64,000 nucleotides of DNA, taken from Macrocybe gigantea. Taxonomy: Eukaryota > Basidiomycota > Agaricomycetes > Agaricales > Callistosporiaceae. A program made the position numbers and the translations under genes. Under the pieces are notes generated by a model, which was given only the letters and a program-made list of their open reading frames with translations, had not been told where the DNA came from and ran no database searches. Below are positions 48,317-60,614 of the stretch, in pieces (position 1 is the first letter of the stretch; every line of letters starts with the position of its first letter). The stretch spans positions 1 to 64,000 of the forward strand of contig SJRY01000231.1 in assembly GCA_011319805.1 (NCBI GenBank), given 5' to 3'.

Positions 48317-49785
48317 TCAAATACACAGCTCCAGTGGCTGGCACGCGATAGATCTGAAGCGTTTCATATCCCCTACAAGACAGGGCCTCAGACACATTAA
48401 CAAAAGAATAGCAATCATACTGTTCGATTCAAAATACTTGGGGCTGTTTGGGTAAAGTGAAAGGACTGCAGGTGGGAATCGCTGATCTGTCAAGACCATC
48501 ATCTGCCAGAGGAGATAGTCTGCCTCGATGCCATCTGTGTTATTTGGATCAACATCAGATTGGAGGAAGGAGTGATGGATGTGATGGATGCGATCAGGGA
48601 AGAGGTGAGCCTTTGTGAGGAAAGTGAATATCTGCAAAACGTGGTTCATAATATGTAGAATCAGGCTAGTGCAACCACATACCAGACACCCAAACGTCCA
48701 GATGTTGACTTTTTCATTCCATGGACCCCCAAGGACGACCTCAGGGGCACGTAACATGAGCGATGTAATGTTGTCCGTGGTCTTGTCATCTAGCTCCTGG
48801 GCTATCAAAAGCTCAATAAAGAATTATTTCAGATGGGATGGTAGACGCACCGTTACTCAAGTTGGCTAGCTTGAAATCACACATCTCAAGATCCTCTACG
48901 GAAGGAGAGGGGAATTGTTCGGAGACAATAGCATTGGTCATGACTTTGTAAAGACTTTGGAAAGAACCATATGTGTGTGGAGGATGGTCACATAGCCAGG
49001 CAGATACAGACTCGTCTGACCAGCTTGGGGCGAGGCTAACCGTGATGTTGTCAGGTTTGATGTCTGTATGAGAAGATGGAGGTTTGCTTGATGATGCAGA
49101 ACAGAGAAACACTTACCTGTATGAACAACACTGCATTTGTGAAGGGCAGCCATGCCATGCAGAACATGGTGCAATATGTGTTTGACGGTCATGACAGGAT
49201 GAAATTTGATGTTCTGTGCATTCCATACAGATTCGAGGGTGGCCCTTTCCAGTTCAAGTGCCAAACAAAGATGTTCACTGTCTTGTTCGATGCCCTTCAG
49301 CATGAAATGCGTGATGAGGTGACTGCAGTATTTGGACTCATCGGCGGGAAGGGAGGCTATACGTTTATGGATGGCAAGTTCACGCAAGATCTTTTCTGTG
49401 TTTAGTTGCGAAGCATGTCCCGTGAGGACCTTGAGCGCGACATAGCGATCGAGCCTGTGGGGCAACGGTGAATGCTTACATGATGTGTGAGGTGGTTGAC
49501 TTACTGAGAGTCTCTTGCGAGCCATACACTTGAGTTGGTTCTGAAGCCGAGCTTTGCTTGGAGATGAAAACGATCATCGGGACTGACTGCGTCATTGGGT
49601 TTGCCTTGGAAATAACCATAGCCTGCATCGGCAGGCAAACCAAGAGGCTCCTCCGGGAATATGAACGTCGGCGGTTCTTCAGACTCAGTAGCCGTAGGAG
49701 GGGTTGTCGACATCGACATACGAGCAGCAATTGGGTGGAGAGAGATTCGTTGGCGGAGGCTACAGCCAAGTGCGCGTCGCAACAT
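48317..49785 (-). CDS. SRPK-like protein kinase with lost catalytic residues
   Basis: Six exons splice in phase. Glycine loop KLGFRTNSSVWLARD, where the usual GxG-x-S pattern is degraded; Lys present in RYVALKVL; catalytic loop VVHTDIKPDN intact. The magnesium-binding motif, normally ADLGNA in SR-protein kinases, reads ANLSNA; the conserved APEVVLGGPWNEKVNIWTFG has Asn for the usual Asp before Ile-Trp. These changes predict weak or no activity. The C-terminus is short and divergent. Start at 49785 is uncertain; a Met at about 49719 precedes a Ser/Thr-rich stretch. Such kinases are expanded in Agaricomycetes. It lies between two copies of a repeat. Confidence 0.75.
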
Positions 49786-49817
49786 GAGGAGGGGAACATG
49801 AATTACATAATATACAG

Positions 49818-49892
49818 TAGCATGATCAAATGATGTGCGGTTCGGTTAATTACGTACAGATTGCCCCCGAATAGTCCATAACGGATATTGAG
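49818..49892 (-). repeat. Short copy of MYND pseudogene DNA
   Basis: GATGTGCGGTTC and TCCATAACGGATATTGA with intervening bases match 55397-55519, with a deletion of about 50 bp. It sits directly left of the second copy of the segmental repeat, hinting at a rearrangement joining the two places. Confidence 0.65.
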
Positions 49893-50130
49893 ATGGGGGA
49901 GCATGCCCTCCCTAGGTAGATTGCAATGCATCTGCACGGATGTAACGTTCGACAGGTGGAGCAACGTCTGTTTCAGGACCGGGCTATGTCGTTTTTTGAA
50001 CTAGCACTGAGGACATCGTGAATCGAAGGCTGACCTGTTGCTGAGGATGTATATCATTTGGCTCTGAAGCACCAGTGGCATACTTCCAAGTTGTTCGACT
50101 TGACAATGACAGGGATGGAGCATCAGCGGT

Positions 50131-51252
50131 GATAACTATCGGGTAGCACTAACCTACAAACCAACAAGGTGGAATGAAGGAAGCGTCAGTCCCTATCCGA
50201 GGCTGTATAAACTACGAGCTGTTCAAGTCACAGAGTAACCCGAGGGACTGTAGCGTGAAAGGGGAGGAATGGAACGAAGTGAATATGGATGGTTTCGAGC
50301 GGATTTCAGGGTTTTCGAAACAAGGCTGTTAGACTTAGCTGAATTCCCGCGCGATATCGAGGGCTTCAGTGAGGGTTTCGGAAGGGTTTCGATGATAATG
50401 ACTTCCACGCGAAGCCAGAGACACTGATTTCGAGACTCAGTACGGTGGCTCCACGTGAGCGTGACACTTTGAGATCGGATAACACAAGGACTCCACACGA
50501 GTCGTAGACTGCGAGACTGCTGAAGGACTGAGACGGTAACTTTTTCTATGTTTTTACAAATGCCAAGTACATGGGTTTTTATAGATGAGAAGATTTCGAG
50601 TATCGGAATAACCGGCGGAGTCGAAACCGAATGAGAGAACGTATCGTATGATTTCGAAAGGGTCGTTTAGTGGCTGAAACGCCGGGGAGATGTAAGTCCG
50701 TTCGAAATCTGAACATAAAAGGTGAAACAGTAGGTAAAAGAACATCCCGAAACCGGTGCCATGCATCGTAGAATGGAACGTGAAAATAATCTAAGGAACG
50801 TAGAATGTATCAGTGAAATATGAGTCATGAATTTCGAAATGAGAGTGGATGAAACGGTAGCGCGCTCGAAATCCCTTGTTTCGAATGTACTGCGGCGAGG
50901 CAGTGTCGGGAACGCGGGAAGGCGTGAGGCGGTGCGATATCGAAAATGGTAGTAGTCTTGCCATATCGGGATCTGGGAAATCGGGGGAGGCATATAGGAA
51001 TAAGACTGCCTGACTGTATTGGGCGGTATAGGAAGCGCAGAAGGTCCGGAATGTACGGGTGCGATGCGTTTGGCGAAGTGTCCGGACCTGGAATGGAAGC
51101 CTCACGGAGTTGTCGACATCCCGAGTACTCGAACGAGAAGTCAGCGGCTGGGCTGCGGTATCATGCTGAGGGGGCCGAGTAGTGGTATGATTTCGAATGC
51201 GGGGGCGGGATTACCAAATTAGGACTTATCGGCGGTCAGCGGCGCGGAGCGC
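50131..51252. mobile_element. 1.12-kb insertion rich in TTTCGA, 10-bp flanking duplication
   Basis: CATCAGCGGT occurs immediately left (50121-50130) and right (51253-51262); copy 1 of the host repeat has only one related site (CATCAGTTGGTTCAGCC), so the insertion boundaries are seen directly. Inside, TTTCGA or its complement TCGAAA occurs about thirteen times, often as GATTTCGA, against less than one expected. No coding frame is convincing and clear terminal inverted repeats were not found; a 9-10 bp duplication would fit a Mutator-like non-autonomous element. Confidence 0.65.
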
Positions 51253-51262
51253 TCATCAGCGG

Positions 51263-52300
51263 TTCAGCCATCGCTCCAAGGGCGCCGGACCATGGAGCAG
51301 TAATACATCTTTATGCTTTATGCCTAACTTGTAAATCGACAGACAGCTCTGAAAGGCCTTCATGGTAATTCGATGGTTGCGGTTGAAAAGAGAAACAGTA
51401 TAAATGATGGTTCTTGAAAGTCACATGTTGATGAAAAGATGCACACGCCAACCTACATATTTTCCTTCTCTCTTGGTTCAAAACAAAAGCATTCGAGGAC
51501 TAGTGAGAGGACGCGACATGCTGTTCACGTCCCATTTCCAGGATGCCCATCACGACAACCTCGTGTCTTGGACAAGAAATCACTCAGCAGTGCCTACAAA
51601 GACGGCTAGAGGCTCTGTGCTTTTATGAGCATTGTACTACTTCAGAGGAGCCATGACAACTTCAATGTCATTGTGCAGCAGCGAACTGGCCAAGAGTGAC
51701 AGAAGCCGATGATCAACGGCGCTGTATGCTTCAGGTCTGTCACCATAAAGATGCTGACACCGTTGATCATTGCAAGAGGCGGGGGGCTCACCGCGTTATT
51801 GACCGACTGCAATGATTTTTTGGATCGTCTCAGCGGTCGGCGCTGGTCCAAAATGGTAAGCTTGAACGGATTGAAGGATCTTGACCACCACTCACGAATT
51901 CGCTCTGCAGCCGGAAACTCGAGCCATTCCGGTTTGACGAACCGCGTCATCATTCTGAACCTTTTTCTGCTCTCTCGATCTCGTGTACTGTACAGTCTCG
52001 TGTGTACTACAGCGGGTGCAAAAGTCAGCCGTATGCTCCATGTGAAGGCTTTCAGATCGAGGAATAAGTTTGCATTTGTGTCTTGCAGTCGAGAATATAT
52101 GCTCCCGCAGCACGATGGCAAATTCATGGCTCCAACACGGAATCATCTACGTGTCTAAATCTGATGCTCTGTAAATAGATTGACCCTTGTGTAGACGAAC
52201 GATTCAGCATCTTCTTGATGTGAAGAAGGCCCCTCGATGCGATGATTGAATAGATGCTGGCACGTTGCCGTTTTTGAATTGAATGTTCCCCACCTCTGAA
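51263..52300. other. Non-coding interior of repeat copy 2
   Basis: The first part (to about 51500) matches copy 1. The remainder has only short frames and no recognised gene. Confidence 0.3.
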
Positions 52301-54079
52301 GAGGTATGAACACACACCTTAATGATGGTCTGAAGAGCGAGCGATATCCGTAAGAACAGAACAATGCATGGGACGATATACAGTACACACCCAATCATAA
52401 GTTCCGTCAACGTGGGCCGGGCAACATAACAAAGCAAGATCTGTGGCGTTCCGGCCACTGAAGGTACCACGAGAATTAGAGCAAATAATTTCTCATGAGC
52501 ACAACGAATACTCACTGAAGACGGCTATGAACCAAAGGATACCGTCCTGCAGAAGCATTCTGAAAGCAGGCAAATTCATCCCTTCATACGCGAGGAGGGT
52601 TCGCCCACACTTGTAGAGGGTCAAGAAAAACATAAACAAAGTCTAGAAAGTCCTTCTCTGAAAATGCCTTCAAGTAGGAGGAGGATTGCTCACAATGACC
52701 ATTGGAGGTATACTGAAAGTTCCGAAATAGCTTGGAATGACTGGACACTGTAGGTCCAGCGAAATTCAAATGTTTGAGCAATGGCGTACTCACCCATTGT
52801 CATGCACCCGGACATCGGCCTGAATCAATGTTCGAATTGAGTCGAATTATTGCAATGTTGCTTTGCTTACCATTCATGAACGTAAGCTAGCGATTACTAT
52901 TAAACAATGAAGCAAGACAGATTCTGAAGTTAAAACAGAACGCACGAGCCAAGGAACTGACTGTGAACCCTCCAATAAGCAATCTATGGAACATAAACCT
53001 GTTTCTGGTCAACCATGGATCGGAATTGCCTTACATAGCGATAATCTCTCCTGTTTTTCGTTGGGCATTAGCAATGAAATATTACCAATTGCCAACAATG
53101 AATGAACACACCGATTAGCAGTGGGATCATGATGTATAGGAGCAATCTCGAACGGTCATATAATACCCAGACTCTGCGGCCATTGTAATGAGGCCGGGAA
53201 GAGATTCCATGAAAGAGTACTGCATACCTAAGCATCAAAACGAAATCTACCGTGCCAATAATGATTGCAGCATTGGCGTTCAAAATCTGTCATAGTGAAT
53301 GTGAATGTGCGGAAAGTGTTTATGGCTCACATACCTGCAGAAATATATTGCACCTAAAAAGTATCGCATGGGATTGCGTAGTCCTTTGACGAAACAGACA
53401 GCTCTTACTCCTGAAGTGGCATAAGCAAAACCATGGATTTACGGGGCCAAAAGCAAACGAACAATGTCTGTGTCCATCCACCTCGTTCGGACTGTTAGGA
53501 CATGAGTAGTCTTTTCATGCAGACATGATTAAAGCTGACAGACTGGCAGTATTGAACCTTTGTGACGTATGAAGTCAGAGAGAATTAAGCAAGAACATTA
53601 TATCATGACGGTCAAATACCCTATGGTGTAAAGCGCAAAGTATCGATTCTATTGCAGACATGCTCAGTCCCTCGCGTCCAGGTTTTAGTAGCCTTTGCGC
53701 ACCCAGAACTATCTCGATGCGATCAGGATGCGATAAACATGGAAGATGAGTAACCTACATATGCAATTTTCGCTGCACTCCACCTCCCCTTCCACATGAG
53801 TCCGATCTGTGATCATGGTCAGTTCGGCGCGCAGTTGGATCCGAAGAGCAGAGACCCTGCCTCCTCTTCTAAACAGATAAGATGATCGTATCTTTATAAG
53901 GCCGTCAATAGTTTGAAAATTCGGCACTGGTTGGAACTGACACAATCAATGTCATGGCACCAACTATTGTTGGTTCGGTTTGTTAAAAGAAAGAAGTAAA
54001 CAAAGTCGATGAACAGACCTGCCATGTATTGCGTCGCTGTCTGATCTCTCAATGTTTGAAGAAAGATGCGGTCATCCAT
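52300..54079 (-). pseudogene. DUF6533-type membrane protein, copy 2
   Basis: Minus-strand exons in order: MDDRIFLQTLRDQTATQYMA (54079), a block with the YDHLICLEEE motif interrupted by a TAA at 53894-53896 where copy 1 has CAA, LMWKGRWSAAKIAY (about 53750), the NRYFALYTIGYL block, then DFVLMLR joined through an intron (gtatgc...ccgcag) to VWVLYDRSRLLLYIMIPLL, and C-terminal exons with TLYKCGRTLL and LLQDGILWFIAVF. This is the usual layout of the family, with about seven membrane segments. The nonsense codon and a GC or lost donor show decay. Confidence 0.65.
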
Positions 54080-54468
54080 TCCTGCACGAGCGAAAGATGA
54101 GGATATGAGTGCCGGGAGGTCCTTAGGGTGTCGCGCATCAGATTAGCGGCCTATAAAGTCAGAGTTAGTTCGCTGCAAACGTTGTGCCACATAAGCTCTT
54201 TCAGAATCTAGAACGGAGCGCCGGTTTCAATTCAATCAAGCACGTAATACAGCGATGGTCGTCGGTTCGGTTTGCCGGGTTATATGGCTGCATCTCCAAC
54301 TTGGACACGTCCATATCAAAAGCACAGCATCAGATACCTCCGTTAGCCAAGTAGTTCGATGGCCTACAAGCCCCGGGGATCTCAAACAAAGAGAGGACAC
54401 ACTGTAAGTTCAATAATCCAGAGAGTTGCGCATCCTGGCGGCAAGTTCTTCGACAGGTAAGTTATAGT

Positions 54469-55031
54469 TTTTCCAGTGGAGGATCAGACGTTACGAAAAC
54501 AGCGCAGACTCTCGATTGCAATATGACAGACGCGCAGAGACGCAGTGACATGTTGTACGAAGTGGTTTGCACCGCGCTGAGCTACTTGGCTGGCATAGTG
54601 TCACGATTTCAATCGGCGTCGCGTCCGAAGAGCCAGGCAGAAGACGCCTCGGGATAACGATTGCATAGATCTTGAGCATTGTCAGAATCAGTCAAACAGT
54701 CAGTTTCAAAAACCCGGGCATCGAGGGAAGGCCATCTAGATCTTGTAAGAGCATCAATGCATACAGTAGCTGAAGGAGTAATTCTTCGGGTGGCGGTCTC
54801 CGAACAACCTTGTGATGCGGTCTAAGGAAACATTCCGGAAAAGTGGCGTGCTGTGACAAACCTTGATTATGTACTTCAGCCTGACGCGTATCAGGACAGC
54901 TCCGTGGAAGTTGGATCGTGCAATTAAGTACTGCGATCTTGTTGCAAAGAGGAAACAAAGTTGTTCTCAACGTGAAGGTGAGACGGCGCATGACAATAAT
55001 CAGGTTCCGGTAGGGCTTATGAATATTGCCC
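54469..55031. other. No gene seen
   Basis: Sequence diverges from copy 1 exactly at 54469. Only short unassigned frames on both strands. Confidence 0.35.
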
Positions 55032-55520
55032 TCAATGATTCTTAGAGCTACGGTTCTTCCTATGTTCAGGCCAGTGAGAGCGTTGGCACTCGGCATTGCA
55101 GTATCTCCGAACAGGGATTGGGGGCGTAATTGACACGAGAAATCGGAAACTCACCTCGCCTTCTTGCAGCCACCGCCTATCAACGCAAAAGCACGATGAG
55201 TACGGAACACAAATGATCAAGGGCGATGCTGACGTTTTCTCAGTTGCAGCCGAGGTATTCTTGCACCACGAACAGATGATCTGTACATCTCCATCTGGTC
55301 CCGGTCAATGTTGGGATGCGGACACTTGGCTTTGACGTGTTCTTCCTCATCATCGTTGAGCTGCGTGCCTCCCGAAGATCGTCCAAAGGCGCGAGAAGCA
55401 TGATCAGGTGATGTGCGGTTCCGCAAGTTACGTACGGGTTGCCCCATGAACGTCCGCAAACGCGTCGTCCAAGTTCAAACCCAGCGAAAGACTCACGAAT
55501 GGTCCATAACGGATATTGAA
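55032..55520 (-). pseudogene. MYND zinc-finger fragment, duplicated and broken
   Basis: Partial copy of the 3' exons of the neighbouring MYND gene. DDEEEHVKAKCPHPNI corresponds to DDEDEEQRLDTKCLHPNI, and RYCNAECQRSHWPEHRKN to RYCDSDCQRAHWADHKKT. The first Cys pair is lost: the DNA coding WC-x-NTSAA survives but out of frame, and Cys codons are changed. No N-terminal part is present. Same order and strand as the parent, so a tandem partial duplication. Confidence 0.7.
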
Positions 55521-55600
55521 CATGTCGAATGTACATCGGGAACGTATTATACTTCACATAACAATCAGCAACAAAGGAATACAGGTAGAGGCATGTCTCT

Positions 55601-58067
55601 TCAACGATTCTTGGTATTGTTAGTACAGGTCTTCTTGTGATCAGCCCAGTGAGCACGCTGGCAATCAGAGTCGCAATATCTACATTCGGGCCTTGAGCGA
55701 TCATAGATAGAGAAAACGCTTAAATTCACGGACCTTGTTTTTGAACAACCGCTGCCTGTTCGAGGGTGTACACAGTAAGTACAGGCACCGAACACAGCAA
55801 AAAAAAGGAAAGACGACAAACATTTCCGCAACGCAGCCGAGGTGTTCCTGCACCACGAGCATCTATACATATCAACGTGATTGCTGCTGATATTCGGATG
55901 CAAGCATTTCGTGTCGAGACGTTGCTCCTCGTCCTCGTCGTCCAAGTGCGTGCCTTCCAGCCACGCAGCTAGATCGTCACGCAGCTTCTCGGGTGGGACG
56001 TCCTGTTTGTCGTCACGTACGGGGTGCGGCTTTGCAAAGACATTGCCATACTGAACGATCGCGGCAGGGTACACCTTGACGACCGTGTCTTGCGCCAGCC
56101 GCAGGTTCGTCTTGGGCGGCTTCACTCCAACCGCGGCGAAAAAGTCTTCGGCTTGTTTGAGTCCATCTATGGCGTCCTATGGGTTCAGGAAGGTGGGAAA
56201 ATAAGTATCTTCGAGAACGTGTAGATGCTGTCGCGACGTACCCGTAGTTCCCTTAGATCGGGCGAAAGGGACTCTCGTATGGTGACTGTGAGCAAGATGT
56301 ACCAGTACCCTACTGACAATCTATGACGGTTATCAGGCGGAGCCTCCCGAACAAAGGTCTTCGCGTCCTCGTACGCGCTCATCAAGAATGCGATGCCCTC
56401 CTCCCACTTGGCCTCATCGGTAGCCGCCTTGGCATCGTTCAGCGTGACGATGCCCAGCTCAGCCGAGTGCTCCACCGCGCGCTGCAGCAGCTGGAACTGA
56501 AGGAACCGCGTGAGGTTCTTGCACATGAGGCCCTTCTTCGCCGCGCGGAGTCCGTCGACATTGTTTGCTGACAGCGTGATGGCGTAGTGGAAGTACGCGA
56601 AGCCGGGGTTCCGTGTGAGACCCTTTTTCGCGATCGCGACCGCGTCGCCGACTTTCTGCTTCATGACGAGGTACTTGATGTCGAGGACGTCGGCCGTGTC
56701 GGCCTCCGCTCCGGCACCTCGCCTGCGGAGCGCCTTGGCGCAGTACGGCAGCGCGTCCCGCCACATGGTGAACGGCAGCCCGACGTCGGAGACCTTGCGG
56801 TGCCCCGTCCTGGGGTCTTCTTCCTGGAAGCAGCCGTCGGGGATGGAAAACTCTGTGCGCAGGACGAATCCGCCGAGCTTCATGCCAAGGGCGCAAAAAT
56901 CGTGGTCCTGCACGCACTGGAACATGGCCTTCTGAAAGTCCGCCTGCGTCTGCATCATCACGTACAGCTCGCAGTTGGGCAGACCGTAGTACATCATGAT
57001 GTCCTTCAGGTGTCCTGGGAAGCTGTGGATACTGGCGATGAACTTTGAGGGGTCGTAGAACACCATGTCGTGCTCCGCGCCCTTGTAGTGCAAGCGGATG
57101 AGCCCACCCAGGCACGTGCAGCGCATGATCCAGTCTTTGCTCCGGAGGCCTGCGACGAGCGCCTGGATCGCGGGAGGGTACGACTTGAACGTCTCCGCCG
57201 CGTTCAGGGTGGACGCGGCCAGCAGGGACGCAGCGTGTTCAATGAGGATGGTCGTAGCCCATTCCTTCCTCAGGTTCTCCGACGCGACCTTGAGGATGGC
57301 ACGCATGTCGAGCGAGGCGCGCAGGCGCGCGTTGGGCGGGTGCTCGGGCTCGATGGCCGCGGATACGCAGTGCGAGAGCACGGTCAAGGCGAGCTCGGTG
57401 ACGGTCTGATCGTCCGGGAAGCTTTCCGCCAGACGCGTGAGCACGGCGCTGTGCTCGGCTATCTTTAACCTGGCGGCTTCCCCGCCATGGTGGGTTATCG
57501 TCGCGAGGGCGCGCAGGGCGAGGTACCGCGTCGAGTCGATGTCGAGCAGCGGGATCAGCTTTTTCAGAATGCCTAAGTTTAGGACACCATCAGATTTTCT
57601 AATTACAGCGCGAGGCGACGCGAGCAACGCTCACCTCGGTCCATCAATTTGTTACGCAAGATGGCGTCGACGCACATTCGGGCATAGATCCCGACAATGC
57701 CGCCTCGCAGGCGCACGCTTCCTGGATACATCTCGTACGCTGCCTCGAGACGTCTGTAGATCGAGTCGAAATTGCTGTGGACCTTCTTCAGCCCCCTGCG
57801 CGTCGAGAGATCTGAGAACGATCGCGTTCATGCGCATCAGCCGAGCCGCCGTCGCACCTTCAAAAGTCGTAGGTGGAGGATTTCAGACTTGCCTGGGAGG
57901 TCAAAAACGCTGCACAATATATCGACCATCATCTCCCAGCCATCTGCACGGTCGACCCTGCCGACGTACGCCTCCACCTCCATTGCTTTGGACTCAACCT
58001 TGCAACTCCCTGGAGTTTGTTGGGGCTTGGGCCTGGGCTTTGCTTTCTTGTTACCGGGTCCGGGCAT
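55601..58067 (-). CDS. ARM/TPR-like protein with C-terminal MYND finger
   Basis: Starts MPGPGNKKAKPRPK (58067). Exon 1 ends at 57893 with a GC-AG intron (GCAAGT donor), proved by phase (G plus AT gives Asp). A helical N-terminal half (ILKKLIPLLDIDSTRYLALRAL and similar) resembles ARM repeats; the middle (AEADTADVLDIKYLVMKQKVGDA..., GFAYFHYAITLSANNVDG) resembles TPR-type helices. The C-terminus is a MYND finger: YRCSWC, LRKC, CRYCDSDCQRAHWADHKKTC. A widespread Agaricomycete architecture of unknown function, probably a protein-protein adaptor. The last intron (55811-55690 region) splits the finger. Divergent from SF3B2. Confidence 0.82.
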
Positions 58068-58414
58068 TATAGCTCACAACTATTGGCAGAGAAAAGGTTT
58101 TGCAGCACGAGGGTCGAAGGACTTTTTTCTGGGGTTCTTTGGCTCCAAAACGATCGACCATTTTTCCCTGGTCAGATGATTTACCCTTAAATTCATCGAC
58201 AGAGCAAGAATCCCTGCACTGCGCAACAGAATGGCCTTTAAATCAAATAAATTTAAAGATGCACGGATTCTAGGCTTGTAAATTGACCTGCAAGACAGAG
58301 GAGGAACGCAGACCCGAATTTGGCAACTGCATTTATAAGCAGGGCCTTTTCTCACGGCACCTTGTCTACATCGCCTTCGGATTTGAGACCTCTTCATCCG
58401 CTCCTCCACGAGAA
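58068..58414. promoter_or_regulatory. Divergent promoter between MYND gene and SF3B2
   Basis: 347 bp separate the start codons. AT-rich around 58235-58255; no gene inside. Confidence 0.4.
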
Positions 58415-60614
58415 ATGGTTGCGCAAATCACGACAGCAGTCAACGGAGACGTAGCAAAGGTCAAGCAAACAACGAATGGGCAGATAAAGTCCAAAAATCA
58501 GCTTCGACGGCTGAAGCAAAAGCAGAAGAAAGCCCTAAATGGTACAACGGTGCGTCACTTCAAAGAGGCTTGTCCTATACACCCCACTCATTATTCATAT
58601 TCGCTTGTATAGGACGGAATCAATGGAGCTGTAGCATTAAAGAAGGAGGAAGAGGACACGGAGATGACGGACTCTTCTAATGTCGTGTACGTACCTGAAC
58701 AGTTGGATGTTAAAGGCCCCGCCCTCGAAGCATTCTCCGACGTCTTTGCACGTTTCCAGCCTCCGCCTGAGGAGACAACAGTGCGTGTCTAGATTTATTA
58801 TCTCTGTTAAAATTCTTAGCCACTAACCGACGATGTCGCTCGCCGTGTTCAGCAGGACGAGAAAGACGTGGCACCAGCGAAAGGCGAGGTCATCTACTCG
58901 GACGATGACATGGAGTCCGAGGCCGATTCCGAGACGGAGAAAAAGCCCCTGTCCAAGAAGAAGCAACGCAAGCTAGCGCGCCTGACCGTTGCGGAGCTGA
59001 AGCAGCTCGTCAAGAAGCCCGAGGTGGTCGAATGGACAGACGTCACAGCGGCCGATCCGCGCCTGCTGCTGCACCTGAAGAGCTACCGGAACACGATCCC
59101 GATCCCAGCTCACTGGAGCGCCAAGCGCGATTACCTGCAGGGCAAGCGCGGGATTGAGAAGCCGCCATTCCAGCTCCCGGCGTACATTGCGGACACGGGC
59201 ATCGCTACAATGCGCGACGCAGTGAAGGAGAAGGAGGCGAACATGTCGCTCAAGGCCAAGACTCGCGAACGCGTGCAGCCGAAGATGGGCAAAATTGACA
59301 TCGACTACCAAAAATTGCACGATGCGTTCTTCAAGTATCAGACAAAACCGCCTCTGACGGGCTTTGGTGAAATGTATCGCAGCATTTCTTGCTATTGTTC
59401 TACTTTTTTGACTTTTTTCCTTCAGGTATTACGAAGGCAAAGAGTTTGAAACATCACTAAAAGAAAAGCGGCCTGGGGAGTTGTCACCTGAACTCGTCGA
59501 AGCATTGTCAATACCTCCCTTAGCACCTCCGCCATGGCTTATCAGTATGCAGCGCTTCGGCCCGCCACCAAGCTATCCCACCCTACGGATACCCGGACTG
59601 AACGCTCCTATTCCAGAAGGGTGCGTCTTCCTCTAAAGCAGTTTTTGCTCATAGAAGCTCAAACCGCTATTTTCAGCGCCCAATGGGGCTTCCACCCTGG
59701 TGGTTGGGGCAAGCCGCCACTTGATGAATACAATCGACCTCTGTACGGTGACGTGTTTGGCGTATTGCCCAAAGTTACGGACACAGGAGTAAGTGGATGA
59801 GCCTTATTATTGTCATGCCTGCATCAACCACACATTCCAGATGGGCGAACCTGTCGACAAGACTCCATGGGGAGAGTTGGAGCCAGAAGAAGGTTCGCTG
59901 TCTTTCTATTCTTGTATCTATCTGGTATTAACTGTGAATGCAGAAGAGTCGGAAGAAGAGAGCGAGGAGGAAGAGGAAGAGGAAGAGATGCCAGAGGCAG
60001 CTCCGACTGACGGTCTCCAGACGCCATCCGGTTTGGAGACGCCATCCGGCATGGCGAGCGTCGTCTCGACGGTGGCAGGCGGGCTCGAGACGCCCGACTT
60101 TTTGGAGTTGCGCAAGCAGTCGACTCGAACAACAACAGAGGTGATGGAGACTGGGCCTCGCTCGCTGTATCAAGTCATGCCAGAGAAACAGACTTCTGTG
60201 CGGGGTCTGATGGGCAGCGAGCGTGGGTACGACGTCGCCGCCGTCACCAGTGCACAGCCGTCCATACCGGTTCTTGGGGATGATAGAGGGACCAAGGTCA
60301 GTGTTCTCATCCTATCAAGCTTTGTTGGCCGGAATCAGCGCAACGTTTACTGATCCACTGGTTTTGCCCCTCTGTTTCACTCATAACAACAGCGTAAAGG
60401 CAATGGTGTTGATGTTTCGATTGACGCCTCGGAACTGGAAGGGATGTCGGAAGAGGAATTGCGGAGGAGGTATGAGGCGCATTCGAAGGGCAGTGCTGGT
60501 GTGCCGGGGAGCAAAGAAGACTTTTCGGACATGGTGGCGAAGGAGATGGCGAAGAAGAAGCAAAAGATGGAACGAGAAAAGGACAAGAGAGGCGGCAGGG
60601 AGTTCAAGTTCTAA
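58415..60614 (+). CDS. CUS1: Splicing factor 3b subunit 2 (SAP145/Cus1)
   Basis: U2 snRNP component holding the branch-site region. The N-terminus is Lys/Gln-rich (NQLRRLKQKQKKAL); the central block (LTVAELKQLV, PEVVEWTDVTAADPRLLLHLKSYRN, IPIPAHWSAKRDYLQGKRG, KPPFQLPAYIADTGI) is the DUF382 region, followed by the PSP domain (RPGELSPELVEALSIPP, PPPWLISMQRFGPPPSYP) and WGFHPGGWGKPPLDEYNRPLYGDVFG. An acidic Glu/Ser run and a Thr-Pro-Ser-Gly repeat precede the C-terminus ending GGREFKF at TAA 60612-60614. Introns are all GT-AG and in phase. No frame break was found. Confidence 0.93.

Larger units (their letters stand above)
49914..54468. repeat. Dispersed segmental repeat, copy 2 (longer)
   Basis: Collinear with copy 1 (44190-46030) but with about 2.7 kb more, including a 1.12-kb insertion at 50131-51252 and most exons of a membrane-protein pseudogene. 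The right part (53540-54468) is about 90% alike by eye. Confidence 0.75.

Noticed and set aside
50667..50993. 108-codon minus-strand frame inside the TTTCGA-rich insert
   Set aside because: No motif; open frame is probably chance from the skewed motif content.
50131..51252. Solo LTR
   Set aside because: Does not start TG or end CA and the flanking duplication is 10 bp rather than 4-6.
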